A stretch of DNA of 64,000 nucleotides. Origin: Funiculus sociatus GB2-C1 (GTDB lineage: Bacteria; Cyanobacteriota; Cyanobacteriia; Cyanobacteriales; FACHB-T130). The notes beneath the pieces are model-generated. The model searched no databases, had not been told where the DNA came from, and saw only the letters and a program-made list of their open reading frames with translations. Of the stretch, positions 8,890-17,706 are shown one piece after another (positions within the stretch are counted from its first letter, which is position 1; each line of letters opens with the position of its first letter). The position numbers and the translations under genes were made by a program. The stretch spans positions 62,001 through 126,000 of the forward strand of contig NZ_JAMPKJ010000001.1 of the NCBI RefSeq assembly GCF_039962115.1. Direction: 5' to 3'.

Positions 8890-11289
8890 TTACCCTACCT
8901 TTTCCTGAAGAAATTGGCGAATTTTCCGAATGTTAAATTCTTTCACAAACAAACTTAATTTATTGACAAACGGCTGATAGCTTTCATCTAGCTGGGCAAG
9001 TCGTTCCAGTTCTTGTTGGATGCCTTTGATTTGTCCTCGCTTGGCACATTCCAGCAGGCTCGACAGTTCAGATAGGGGTGGCACAGCGAGTTCCGTTGGG
9101 GTTGCGTTTGCCAAGCGCGTTGCGATCGCTGATTCAATAGGGTTTGGCTCCGCATAGATCCAGTCTAGTTGTAGATGTTGTGCCAAGATGTGATATAAAT
9201 CCTCGGCTTGCAAGGGTTTAGCTAGAAAATCGTTGCCGCCTGCTGCTAGGCTTTTCTGGCGATCGGTATCGTAAACGCTTGCCGATGACACAATGACTGG
9301 CACATCCTTGAACGTTTCTGACTGGCGCAGAAGCGCGAGAAAATCCCAACCGTTCATGTTGGGCATGAGTAGGTCAGTAATAATCAAATCTGGTTGAACT
9401 TGATGCGCCTTCTCCAAGCCTTCCCGTCCATCACTGGCTTCAATGACGGTGAATCCCAACGGTTGCAGCAAGTTAACAAAGACCGAGCGATTTTCCCATC
9501 GATCGTCCAGAATTAAGATGCTTCTGCGATCGCCTGTATAACCCGTAATGCGTCCTGCTTTGTTCAGTGTGTTGGTTGCTATCGAGTTTGTTACTAAAGC
9601 ACACTCGATCTCAAACTCAAACGTACTACCGACATTTAGTAAGCTCTTAACGTGAATGTCTCCTCCCATTATCTCGACAATTTTTTTGCTGATGGCAAGT
9701 CCTAATCCAGTCCCCTCCGCTTGTCGCTTGAGATCACCAACCTGCTCGAAGGGGAGGAAAATTTGTTCTAGTTGCTCTGGTGACATTCCAATGCCAGTGT
9801 CTTCTACAACAAAGCGAAGTCGAGTCAACGAGGGTTGCAGCGAATTTTCAGTCACCTCTACTCGTAATGTGACGCTACCGGAGTCTGTAAACTTGATAGC
9901 ATTGCCCAAGAGGTTCAGCAGCACTTGTCGCAAGCGTTTATGATCGGTGGCGATCGCTATGGGCAAATTATCGGGTGGCTGATAAATGAACTGAATGCCT
10001 TTTTGTTCGGCGCGGATGCAGCAAATTTCCTCGACTCCTTGCAGGAAGACAGGTAGATGTAAATCGCTCAGATGCAGTTCCATCTTCCGGGCTTCGATTT
10101 TGGAAAGATCGAGTACGTCTTCGATCAGCGTGAGCAAATGAGAGCCGCAATTATAGATAATTTCGATGCCGTGTTGTTGCTGTTCCGTAAGGTTGGGGGC
10201 AGCAGAAAGAACTTGAGCATACCCCAGGACACCGTTGAGAGGGGTGCGTAGTTCGTGGCTCATGTTGGCAAGAAATTCACTTTTAGCTTGGTTGGCAACT
10301 TCGGCAGAATTTTTCGCCTCATTGAGTTCAGTCGTCCGTTCTTCGACTCGTTGCTCCAATTCATCATTCGCTTGCCGGAGTTTTCTTTCTGCCCTGCGAT
10401 TTTCATTCGTCACCGCAGAGATGACAAATGTGATGATTGCGATGACGCAAATAAACGATTGCAGCAAGATGAGCGATTCATTGGGCGAGGCTTGTTTGGC
10501 AAACGAACCGAAACCGCGAACGGTGCCAAAAACTGCGATCGCTGACACAATTAGCACGAGTAGCGTTGATATCCGCGCTTCAAACCGAAACGCCGACCAA
10601 ATCAGTGGGGGAATCACCATGTATTCGATTGGGTATCCTCCCGAAAAAGCTATATGGTCGAGTGCGATTACGCAGACCAATACAAATACAAACTCTATAA
10701 TTTGTTGCTTGTTAAATTTTTTGGGATGTTCAGATTTTTGCCACCATGCCAGCAATAGGGGTGTAACGACCAAAATGCCCGTGCTATCTGATGCCAACCA
10801 GGTACGAAACACTTCTGCAAAGGCTGTCCAGGGAGCAATCCCACTTGTGCAAAGCGTGACGGCGGCTAGGAGAGAACTGAGCAGGGGGGTGGGGATGGTC
10901 AGGATGATAAATTTAAAAACGTCTTGCGATCGCTCTAAAAAATTGTGGCGTTTGATGAAGCGATTAATTAGAAAAGTCCCGCTGAATGGAGTGAGCAGGT
11001 TGACAGCGGGAATAATCAGACTGATTAAAAGATTGTTTGGGAAAAAAAGAATATGACTAACAATGAAATCACTCACAAATAAAATCGGCCAGACGCGATA
11101 GCCCAGTATCAGCATTGCTGCCAAAAAGACACCGAGTGAAGGCCAAAATACGGAGGCACCATTGACAAATGTCGTGGATAATCCTATGTATCCTAAATAG
11201 AGGTGAACAGCCGGAATTACCAGTGCTGCTATCAAGAAAGTGCGGTCGAGTTTAACTGGGAATTTCTGCTTTATCGCTATCGGCTGCAT
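8890..11289 (-). CDS. MASE1 hybrid histidine kinase with receiver domain
   Basis: From the chosen ATG (GGAG seven bases upstream) the protein has 799 residues. About eight hydrophobic segments (residues 15-305) form a MASE1-type membrane sensor, with the telling [10 protein letters not shown] and [19 protein letters not shown] runs. A coiled coil leads to HisKA with His345 ([12 protein letters not shown]), a HATPase_c domain with intact N and G boxes ([21 protein letters not shown]), a REC domain ([13 protein letters not shown]) and a tail of about 90 helical residues. A TTG or an ATG 8-12 codons upstream could also start it. MASE1 domains sense unknown, probably membrane-related, signals. 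The gene is probably co-transcribed with the REC-kinase downstream. Confidence 0.9.
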   Translation of the reverse strand: MQPIAIKQKFPVKLDRTFLIAALVIPAVHLYLGYIGLSTTFVNGASVFWPSLGVFLAAMLILGYRVWPILFVSDFIVSHILFFPNNLLISLIIPAVNLLTPFSGTFLINRFIKRHNFLERSQDVFKFIILTIPTPLLSSLLAAVTLCTSGIAPWTAFAEVFRTWLASDSTGILVVTPLLLAWWQKSEHPKKFNKQQIIEFVFVLVCVIALDHIAFSGGYPIEYMVIPPLIWSAFRFEARISTLLVLIVSAIAVFGTVRGFGSFAKQASPNESLILLQSFICVIAIITFVISAVTNENRRAERKLRQANDELEQRVEERTTELNEAKNSAEVANQAKSEFLANMSHELRTPLNGVLGYAQVLSAAPNLTEQQQHGIEIIYNCGSHLLTLIEDVLDLSKIEARKMELHLSDLHLPVFLQGVEEICCIRAEQKGIQFIYQPPDNLPIAIATDHKRLRQVLLNLLGNAIKFTDSGSVTLRVEVTENSLQPSLTRLRFVVEDTGIGMSPEQLEQIFLPFEQVGDLKRQAEGTGLGLAISKKIVEIMGGDIHVKSLLNVGSTFEFEIECALVTNSIATNTLNKAGRITGYTGDRRSILILDDRWENRSVFVNLLQPLGFTVIEASDGREGLEKAHQVQPDLIITDLLMPNMNGWDFLALLRQSETFKDVPVIVSSASVYDTDRQKSLAAGGNDFLAKPLQAEDLYHILAQHLQLDWIYAEPNPIESAIATRLANATPTELAVPPLSELSSLLECAKRGQIKGIQQELERLAQLDESYQPFVNKLSLFVKEFNIRKIRQFLQEKVG

Positions 11290-11520
11290 TTCCGGTCTCC
11301 GCGCACATACCATAAGAGCAGCCAATCTCTAGAAAGGCTGCTACCCTTATAGTTCCCAAATTGAATTTGAATTTAACAGCAGGTGAGATTGAGATAGGTT
11401 AAGCCACAGAAATCTCAATTTGGGCTAAGGCAAGGACTCCTGCGTTTCAGATCATTTTGAAACTTACTCAGCTTGCCGAGGAGTCCTGCCCTCTTAATTT
11501 ATTGATAAGTTTGCGCGGAT

Positions 11521-12014
11521 GTTGGACGCGATCGCGTCCAAGCCATCACCGACCCGGCTCAATCTCCGAACCTGACTCCTGCCGAGAAAGATACCTTAAC
11601 CCAGGCTGGGGGAGACATTTTGCTATTCCAATTGGGCGGCCCCTTGAGCTTTGGAGCCGCCAAGATTATCTCTCAGCGATGGCAATCGTTAAAGACTATC
11701 AAGCGCTGGTGCTGGATTTGAGTGAAGTCCCATCGATTGGTGTTACGGCTGCCTTAGCAATCGAAACAATGGTGGAGGATGCAGTAAAACGGCAACGTCA
11801 TGTATGGATTGTCATCACACCCGGACAAGTTCAGCGCCGCATTGAGAAACTTAAATTACAACGATTTTCCGCAGCAGCCAACAGCTTAAATGGACAAACT
11901 GCTGCCATACCGCCACAAATTTACCAACTAGAAAACCGCTTCCAGGCGTTGCAATCTGCATTAGCGATCGCTCAACCCGAAATTCCTGTCACCACCACAA
12001 CGATCGACCCGTGA
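11521..12014 (+). pseudogene. bicA: bicA 3' fragment (STAS domain) with a frameshift
   Basis: From 11521 the first frame reads a BicA-like linker and STAS start (ITDP, then ILLFQLGGPLSFGAAKIISQR). It then breaks: the rest of the domain (MAIVKDYQALVLDLSEVPSIGVTA and on to 12014) is in another frame. One base is missing near 11678. Upstream, an in-frame stop at 11506 and the loss of similarity mark the left edge, beside a 16-bp palindrome with a HIP1 core (11524-11539). The membrane part of the transporter is absent. Orientation matches the 5' fragment at 7043. A full-length frame annotated from 11457 would join unrelated upstream codons to the STAS half. Confidence 0.75.
11524..11539. repeat. 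16-bp palindrome with HIP1 core at the bicA 3' fragment edge
   Basis: GGACGCGATCGCGTCC is a perfect palindrome centred on GCGATCGC, within a few bases of the point where bicA-like coding resumes. Confidence 0.7.
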
Positions 12015-12037
12015 ATAGCATTCCTCTGATTCCATTT

Positions 12038-12445
12038 TTAACCTTGATTTATTGCACTAGGTTCCATGTAGACAAGTTCCCAAATGTGGCTATCTAAATC
12101 TTGAAAGCCATGTGCGTACATAAAACCGTGGTCTTGTGGTTCATTGTAAGTTGACCCACCAGCGGCGACTGCCTTGCGAACCATTTCATCGACTTGTTCT
12201 CGGCTATCAGAAGATAAGCAAACCAGCACTTCTGTGCTTTTGGTTGCATCACAAATTTCTTTCGGAGTAAACGTTTTAAACTTGTCATGAGTCAAGAGCA
12301 TCACGAAGATGTCATCGCTGACGATCATGCAAGTCGCCGTTTCATCAGTAAATTGAGCGTTAAAACTGAAGCCAAGTTTTGTAAAAAACTCGACCGACTG
12401 ATTGAGGTCTTTTACAGGCAGATTTACGAAAATTTTAGTAGCCAT
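12038..12445 (-). CDS. VOC-family (glyoxalase/bleomycin-resistance fold) protein
   Basis: This 135-residue protein has the paired beta-alpha-beta-beta-beta units of the vicinal oxygen chelate fold. It opens FVNLPVKDLNQSVEFFTKLGF and ends with GFQDLDSHIWELVYM, where the Asp/His/Glu pattern includes a probable metal ligand. It resembles the YtfN/PhnB-like lactoylglutathione-lyase relatives often annotated only as VOC protein. AAGGAG lies five bases before the ATG. It is the third gene of an ArsR-SRPBCC-VOC group on the minus strand, 121 bp after the SRPBCC gene. The substrate is unknown. Confidence 0.85.
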   Translation of the reverse strand: MATKIFVNLPVKDLNQSVEFFTKLGFSFNAQFTDETATCMIVSDDIFVMLLTHDKFKTFTPKEICDATKSTEVLVCLSSDSREQVDEMVRKAVAAGGSTYNEPQDHGFMYAHGFQDLDSHIWELVYMEPSAINQG

Positions 12446-12566
12446 GTTTTCTCCTTTTGAGAGTTCATTGCATATATGGAAGTATCGGCAAGGCGATACT
12501 TATGTTCCGCTTGAGTCGTTTCACAAAAGACCATCAATTGGCCATCTCATGCGTGGCAAAGGAGAC

Positions 12567-13064
12567 TCAAGCCGTCGCCAAAAACTCATCAAGACAGTCA
12601 AAGCTGGAGTTCCACCCACCAATAACCCCCATCTCCTCATGCTTCCGGCGGTCTTCGGCAGACTCATGCACAATGCGGAGTGTGAGCTTGGTCTTGCCGT
12701 CCAAATCCTCGAACAGCACCGTCATCACGATTCCCTTTGGCAGATCGGCGTTCACGACCTGTTCAAAGCCTTCATCAAATTCATCAGTGGTAACAATCCG
12801 TTCAAGAGGCACAACTTCGCGGAAGACACCTTTGACCGGGTACTCCGTACCGTCTGGGCCAATCATGACGTAGCGCGATTTACCGCCTGGACGCAGATCC
12901 AGCTCAGTCACCTTCGTCGTGAAGCCTTTCGGCCCCCACCACTGCGCTACGTGTTTCGGGTCAGTCCACGCCTTGAACACCAGTTCACGGGGCGCGTTGA
13001 AGACGCGGGTGATGACGATCTCGCGATCGCTTTGAGCATCAATGGAATCATTTTTATTGCCCAT
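12567..13064 (-). CDS. SRPBCC/AHSA1-domain protein
   Basis: A START-like SRPBCC protein of 165 residues from the ATG at 13064. It opens with the family pattern REIVITRVFNAPRELVFKAW...PKHVAQWWGP and closes near GWNSSFDCLDEFLA. AGGAG lies eight bases upstream of this ATG. The longer frame to 13115 would overlap arsR by more than 60 bp and lacks such a site. The chosen start overlaps the arsR stop by 11 bp, so the two are translationally coupled. ArsR-AHSA1 pairs are common in bacteria. The AHSA1 member is thought to bind a hydrophobic ligand or act with the regulator, but its role is unproven. Confidence 0.87.
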   Translation of the reverse strand: MGNKNDSIDAQSDREIVITRVFNAPRELVFKAWTDPKHVAQWWGPKGFTTKVTELDLRPGGKSRYVMIGPDGTEYPVKGVFREVVPLERIVTTDEFDEGFEQVVNADLPKGIVMTVLFEDLDGKTKLTLRIVHESAEDRRKHEEMGVIGGWNSSFDCLDEFLATA

Positions 13065-13398
13065 CTTGTTTCTCCTGGGTTTGTAACTCGTGCAGGTAAT
13101 CATCCAGCCGATCAAGTCTCTCTTCCCAAAATTGGCGATATTGCTCGATCCAATCCATTGCGTCCTTGAGTGGCTCCGCTTTGATTTGGCAGGGTCGCCA
13201 TTGAGCCTCCCGACCCCGCGTGATCAGTCCAGCACGCTCCAGCACTTTGAGATGCTTGGAGATAGCAGGAAGGCTCATCTCAAAGGGTTTAGCTAACTCC
13301 GTGACCGATGCCTCACCCTTGGCAAGGTGGGCCAGGATGGCACGCCGGGTGGGATCAGCAAGGGCGGCAAAGGTGACGCTCAGTTGATCGGAAGACAT
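13054..13398 (-). CDS. ArsR-family winged-helix regulator
   Basis: A 114-residue ArsR/SmtB-like winged helix. The visible core is LADPTRRAILAHLAKGEASVTELAKPF followed by the recognition helix MSLPAISKHLKVLERAGLI and the wing. The metal-binding cysteines of classic ArsR/SmtB are absent, as usual for members paired with AHSA1 proteins. Five bp upstream of its start lies a 36-bp compound palindrome, the likely operator for autorepression of the arsR-SRPBCC-VOC operon. Confidence 0.9.
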   Translation of the reverse strand: MSSDQLSVTFAALADPTRRAILAHLAKGEASVTELAKPFEMSLPAISKHLKVLERAGLITRGREAQWRPCQIKAEPLKDAMDWIEQYRQFWEERLDRLDDYLHELQTQEKQDGQ

Positions 13399-13403
13399 CT
13401 TGT

Positions 13404-13439
13404 ATTTAACCGCACAGTTAATTAACTAATAGGTTAAAT
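13404..13439. promoter_or_regulatory. 36-bp compound palindromic operator upstream of arsR
   Basis: ATTTAACC and GGTTAAAT form outer 8-bp arms (13404-13411, 13432-13439) around a central 12-bp palindrome AGTTAATTAACT (13416-13427), with 4-bp spacers on both sides. This symmetry and its place directly before arsR fit an ArsR dimer-of-dimers operator overlapping the promoter. Confidence 0.75.
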
Positions 13440-13647
13440 GTACTACCCAAGAATGTCAAGCCCTTATTTCATGAATTGCTTGGACTAGTACATTGCAGTA
13501 GGGTATGCCCTGACAGTCCCTAAGGCTACGGCAACACAATTGATCCTGAAATACTAGAGGACTGTGTTGTCGCACGAACGTTCATCGCGGTGGTTTGGTC
13601 AGTGATTTTACAGCAACAGCATCCGAGTCCGGAAAAGATTACGCGAT

Positions 13648-14541
13648 TCAAGGACTTTCGATTATACGACCTATCAACTCACACGAACTACTCCATGCAT
13701 AAGTTATTTCATCTGTTTCTGGATTTCGATACCAAGACTCATCACAAGCACTGTTTCTACTCCATACACGGATTACATGCAATCCTTTTTTGAAAACAGT
13801 AGATGTTGTTGGATGAATAGAATATCCTGCAAAAATATTTCCAGTTTGCTGTCTATTATCAAGAATAATACCCACTATGTCTGAGCGCAAATATTGACAA
13901 CTTGGGTCAGAGAACAAGGGTACATTTACTTGACAGACAGTTCTTACAACAGAATCTGGTGTAACTTCCTCTATAGGTGAATAGTCTTCCTGACTCGATC
14001 TATGAAGAATCTGATATGTAGTCTTGAAAACTCCTGTCATAAGAGATTCAGAGTCAACCAAATAACTCAAACGTTGAAGCTTCTCTAGGCTCAAGGATGG
14101 AAGCTTTCGCACAATGTCCTTAATGTCTAAAATGTCTCTGCATGGATCAAACTCGAAAAGATCAGACCTTTGAAGATTTTTGGGATATCTCCCCTGCTTC
14201 TTCCCAATAATGAAAAATTTTATTTGGCTAAACTCTTTGTACCTTTCTTTACGAATAAATGTCTCTATAGTTTCTCTGATTTTGATCGTTTTTCTTGTAG
14301 ATGTTACCTGGAAAGATATTCTTCTATAAAAGTCTCCTAAGTCTATTGCAGGACTCTGGCGATTGCCCGTATCTAAATTAACAAGATCGTACCCGTATAC
14401 AATATTAAGGAGGTTTGCAAGAAACGACTGAGCAATGAGATTTTGATCGAGCAAGCCAATTAACCCTCGATTTTCCACCGAAAATTCTAAGACTGCTAAA
14501 AAATCGCTTATTTTCTTCTGGAGTTCTTCTTGAACAAGCAT
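13648..14541 (-). CDS. SMEK-domain protein of unknown function
   Basis: The 297-residue protein opens with a region of SMEK type (about residues 1-130). The run of helices contains NLLNIVYGYDLVNLD, then AIDLGD and ISFQVTSTRKTIKIRETIETF. A central helical part and a C-terminal beta-rich domain (about 190-297, with many Trp, Tyr and Ser) follow. The AIDLGD...ISFQVTS arrangement recalls a nuclease-like Asp/Gln motif, and SMEK domains often occur at the N-terminus of multidomain proteins suspected in phage defence. No membrane segment or known effector is visible. It stands alone next to a transposase remnant, so it may have arrived by transfer (inference). Confidence 0.6.
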   Translation of the reverse strand: MLVQEELQKKISDFLAVLEFSVENRGLIGLLDQNLIAQSFLANLLNIVYGYDLVNLDTGNRQSPAIDLGDFYRRISFQVTSTRKTIKIRETIETFIRKERYKEFSQIKFFIIGKKQGRYPKNLQRSDLFEFDPCRDILDIKDIVRKLPSLSLEKLQRLSYLVDSESLMTGVFKTTYQILHRSSQEDYSPIEEVTPDSVVRTVCQVNVPLFSDPSCQYLRSDIVGIILDNRQQTGNIFAGYSIHPTTSTVFKKGLHVIRVWSRNSACDESWYRNPETDEITYAWSSSCELIGRIIESP

Positions 14542-14642
14542 AAAGCTAATTCTGTAAGCCTAATTAGTGCGATTGTACTCTTAGAAGTGCATATTTAACA
14601 GCCAGACCGTGATAAGGGAGGTGGGATTAAATAAAATACCAG

Positions 14643-14855
14643 TCACGCCGGATTGATTGAAATATCCCGCTTGGGCAAAGTTTCATAGCGTTGCCAAAAC
14701 GGCAGGTAGTCTTCTTCTAGTTCTAGCAAAGGAACTTTGATTCCTTTCTCATAGAGAGTATCGAGCCGGTGGACAATCGGAGTAATTCCCTTCCAAGTCA
14801 TGTTGGCAGCCCATTGGAGTGCAGGTGTAAGAAGACAATCTCTTCTGGGATGCAT
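14643..14855 (-). pseudogene. Transposase C-terminal remnant, ISAzo13-like
   Basis: A 70-codon frame contains WAANMTWKGITPIVHRLD, then YEKGIKV and LPKRDISI, resembling the C-terminal end of ISAzo13/Rhodopirellula-type DDE transposases. The DDE core is missing, and upstream sequence to about 15060 gives only broken frames with no family match. No terminal inverted repeats were found. The assignment is from memory of the family's end motif and is tentative. Confidence 0.45.
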
Positions 14856-15064
14856 ACAATGAGTTACAGACGTTTTTGCAAGTCCTTTCTTTACCCTTCG
14901 CTTCTATGACTTTCCCTCCCTGGTAATCTTCTAGAACCCGTTCCAACCAGCGATTCGCCTTACAACTAAGGCGGAGAGTTTGTTCGTGGATTCCCCCTCC
15001 TTTCGCCAACGCCCTTGAAGATGTTGCGCTGGTGTTCAAATTTTGAGGACGGGAGAATTTCACG

Positions 15065-16243
15065 ATGTCATTGAATGGTAAAAACAAAACGACCAGGACT
15101 GTCATTTTATTAACGATGATCTTCCTGGTGATTGAATTATTAGACGAACTGGTGGATGGAGTCCGGGGTGCTGCGTATCCATTGATTCGCAATGACCTGC
15201 ATCTTTCTTACCTGCAAGTTGGACTGTTACTGACCATACCCAATACAATCAGCAGCCTGATAGAGCCAATTCTGGGAATTTGGGGAGATATTGGTCAGCG
15301 ACGACAATTGATTTTAGGGGGAGGTATTGGGTTTGCGATCGCATTACTGCTCATCTCCCTTAGCGATAACTTTTCCTGGTTATTAGCAGCCTTTGTGCTG
15401 TTTTATCCAGCATCCGGTGCCTTTGTCAGTCTTTCCCAGGCGACGCTGATGGACATGGAACCGACTCGTCACGAGCAAAACATGGCACGCTGGGCATTGG
15501 CGGGTTCTGTCGGCAATGTCCTGGGACCTTTGGCTTTAGCGGGTGCGATCGCATTCCATCAAAGTTGGCGGAGTGTATTTTTAATATTGGCGGTACTAAC
15601 GGTATTACTTGTAGGGATGTTGTGGAAGTATCCGTTTGCAACTCCAACAACATCTTCTCAAGTTGACGAGCCTGTACTTAGTTTCAAAGATGGTGTCTCT
15701 AATGCCATCAACGCATTAAAACGACGCAACGTGCTACGTTGGCTAACCTTGTTGCAATTTTGCGATTTGATGTTGGATGTTCTGCGTGGCTTTTTGGCAC
15801 TGTATTTTGTTGATGTCGTGGGTGTAAACAATACGCAAGCAAGTTTTGCTCTCACGGTCTGGTTAGGGTTTGGCTTGCTAGGAGATTTTCTTCTCATTCC
15901 CTTACTAGAGCGGGTGCGAGGATTAGATTATTTGAGGATTAGCGCCATCCTTGTTTTGTGTCTTTATCCAGCTTTTTTGGTTGTACCCAATATCAATATC
16001 AAGTTGGTCATTCTTGGCTTCCTGGGTCTCCTTAATTCGGGTTGGTACTTAATTCTCCAAGGGCAATTGTACACAGCGATGCCGGGTCAGAGTGGTACCG
16101 TCATGACGCTCGATAACCTGGCGGGTTTCGTGGGTGGTTTAGCTCCGTTGGCGCTGGGTTTGGTTGCTCAACAGTATGGTTTGCAACCGACGATGTGGAT
16201 GTTGCTTGCAGCACCCATTGCCTTACTGATTGGGCTTTTTTGA
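15065..16243 (+). CDS. Major facilitator superfamily transporter
   Basis: A 392-residue membrane protein with about 11-12 hydrophobic segments. The MFS loop 2-3 motif is seen as GIWGDIGQRRQL, and the segment before it includes the acidic run IELLDELVDGVRGAA. It should be a drug or metabolite exporter or permease of the inner membrane. GGGAG stands nine bases before the ATG. The C-terminus ends right after the last helix (ALLIGLF), slightly short but plausible. It converges on a TipA-like MerR gene; the two share a terminator hairpin, so a drug-efflux pairing is conceivable but not shown. Confidence 0.85.
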   Translation: MSLNGKNKTTRTVILLTMIFLVIELLDELVDGVRGAAYPLIRNDLHLSYLQVGLLLTIPNTISSLIEPILGIWGDIGQRRQLILGGGIGFAIALLLISLSDNFSWLLAAFVLFYPASGAFVSLSQATLMDMEPTRHEQNMARWALAGSVGNVLGPLALAGAIAFHQSWRSVFLILAVLTVLLVGMLWKYPFATPTTSSQVDEPVLSFKDGVSNAINALKRRNVLRWLTLLQFCDLMLDVLRGFLALYFVDVVGVNNTQASFALTVWLGFGLLGDFLLIPLLERVRGLDYLRISAILVLCLYPAFLVVPNINIKLVILGFLGLLNSGWYLILQGQLYTAMPGQSGTVMTLDNLAGFVGGLAPLALGLVAQQYGLQPTMWMLLAAPIALLIGLF

Positions 16244-16248
16244 ATTCT

Positions 16249-16296
16249 TTACCACTGGCAGGCTTTGCATTCATTTCGCAGTCTTGCCAGTGGTAA
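16249..16296. terminator. Bidirectional hairpin between MFS and merR genes
   Basis: A perfect 12-bp stem TTACCACTGGCA/TGCCAGTGGTAA with a 24-base loop lies between the two convergent stop codons. No long T-run is present on either side. Confidence 0.6.
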
Positions 16297-16307
16297 TCTG
16301 ATATTCA

Positions 16308-17048
16308 CTATTCGGGTTGCTTCAGGGCTGATCTTGCTTTGCTCATATATTCCATCAAAGCTGAATCCATTGCGCCTCGGCTGGCAACTTCGACACCTTC
16401 TTGCTGATACATCTGGCTAAGCGATCGCTCAATTCCGGCATCGCCTCCGGTGAATTCTTGAATCAGTTCTTGTGAGCGTCGAGCTAATTTCTGCACTGCT
16501 TCACTGGTTGGATCAATGCCGTTTTGCATTGCCGTTCGAGCTTGATCGATCAATTCTTGCCATTGCGCTTCAACCTGCCGAATCCGTTCCTCACCCAGCA
16601 TTTGCCGTCTTTCTTTGAGATAGTCTAGCTGTTCTGGGGTGTAGTAGTTTTCTACCATCATCGTGACCTCGATTAATTGAATAAATTCCTGAAGGTCGAT
16701 TGTTTCTGCGGATTGCAGATGAGCAGCGATCGCTTCCAGTCGCGCATAAAGCTGCTGCTGTAACTCCATCTGCTCCTTCAACCGGGAGAGGTGCAGTTGC
16801 ACCACATGGTGAGGCGAAAACTGACTTTGCTCCAGACACTCTCGGATTTGTTCCAAGGAGAAGCCAATTTGCCGTAACGACACGATTTGCTGTAACCGGA
16901 TAATGTCATCGTCGATATACAGTCGGTAGCCTGTTTCCGTCCTTCGAGAAGGCGAGAGCAATCCAATCTCGTCGTAATAGTGCAATGTCCGAACGGAAAC
17001 TCCTGTCTGTTTTGCCAGATCACCGACTTTCATTGCAACGGGTTGCAT
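16308..17048 (-). CDS. MerR-family regulator with TipAS-like domain
   Basis: The 246-residue protein has an N-terminal MerR winged helix (VGDLAKQTGVSVRTLHYYDEIGLL, then the wing GYRLY), a dimerisation coiled coil (about residues 80-120), and a C-terminal TipAS-type domain (about 130-246, with YYTPEQLDYLKERR). TipAL-type regulators bind thiopeptide-like or other drugs and activate promoters with overlong spacers. Exactly such a promoter precedes this gene, so autoactivation is expected. AAGGAGG lies ten bases before the first ATG; a second ATG is five codons in. The convergent MFS gene is a possible target. Confidence 0.88.
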   Translation of the reverse strand: MQPVAMKVGDLAKQTGVSVRTLHYYDEIGLLSPSRRTETGYRLYIDDDIIRLQQIVSLRQIGFSLEQIRECLEQSQFSPHHVVQLHLSRLKEQMELQQQLYARLEAIAAHLQSAETIDLQEFIQLIEVTMMVENYYTPEQLDYLKERRQMLGEERIRQVEAQWQELIDQARTAMQNGIDPTSEAVQKLARRSQELIQEFTGGDAGIERSLSQMYQQEGVEVASRGAMDSALMEYMSKARSALKQPE

Positions 17049-17098
17049 TTCTTTCTTTCCTCCTTGCCGCTCCGAGACAATTCCAATTTATAAATTCA

Positions 17099-17129
17099 TC
17101 GTAAGAGCCTCACGTTGCGTGAGAGTCAA
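17099..17129 (-). promoter_or_regulatory. MerR-type promoter with 19-bp spacer and operator
   Basis: On the minus strand TTGACT (17124-17129) and TTACGA (17099-17104) are separated by 19 bp that hold the palindrome CTCACG-CAA-CGTGAG. The long spacer with a central dyad is the hallmark of MerR-activated promoters. It faces the merR gene about 50 bp upstream of its start. Confidence 0.8.
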
Positions 17130-17706
17130 GGGGAAAAGCAAACAAATTAGCTATTGCATTCGTTACCCTGAAGAATGTACAGTGCCTCTTTATTCGTTAA
17201 GATGCCAAATTAGTGTTATCGGGAGTGTGAAGCTTGGCTTTTCTAGCGTTCAGCTCTAAGTGAGTACAAGGAACTTACAAGCGGAGCATCAACCTAAATT
17301 GCTGTAAGCGTGCAGCGATCCGGCTTGCGTGATGACACGAATTTGTCCCGATCTCATTTAATTCGGCACTGTATAGTCATGCTCATCTGCTGCTTTAAGA
17401 TTATATTTTTCTTAACTATTACTAAGTTATAAATAAGTTTTGGATGTCAACCCTAGAAAGTTTTTAGCGCTACTCTTTTAGGCTTTTATTCCCCTTCATT
17501 TACCTACTAAACTACTTTTTATGATGCTAGGTACTGAAGAGCAATAATATAAAATTTAATTTTGCCAAAATATGCTTTAATTTGTAAAGGTTGCGCGAAA
17601 CCGTTGCTCTATCAGTAGAACAAGTCTGGTAAGCTCATGGAGACAATGTTTAAGCTGCGGATGGAAAACCTGAAAGCGTTGTTTAAGGACAATTTTTTGA
17701 CAAAAT
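17130..17706. other. Intergenic region, no gene recognised
   Basis: About 580 AT-rich bases. A 25-codon frame at 17646-17723 with GGAG just upstream overlaps the next gene's start, but nothing supports it as a gene. No tRNA, repeat array or strong terminator is seen. Confidence 0.45.

Noticed and set aside
11457-11678. Start of a 185-codon frame that ends in the STAS domain
   Set aside because: The codons before 11679 match nothing, while another frame over the same bases reads BicA-like sequence; it is a frameshifted remnant, not a STAS gene with a new N-terminus.
14749-15192. 147-codon minus-strand frame across the MFS gene start
   Set aside because: It runs antisense into the MFS coding region and shows no family motif; only the shorter frame at 14643-14855 resembles a transposase end.
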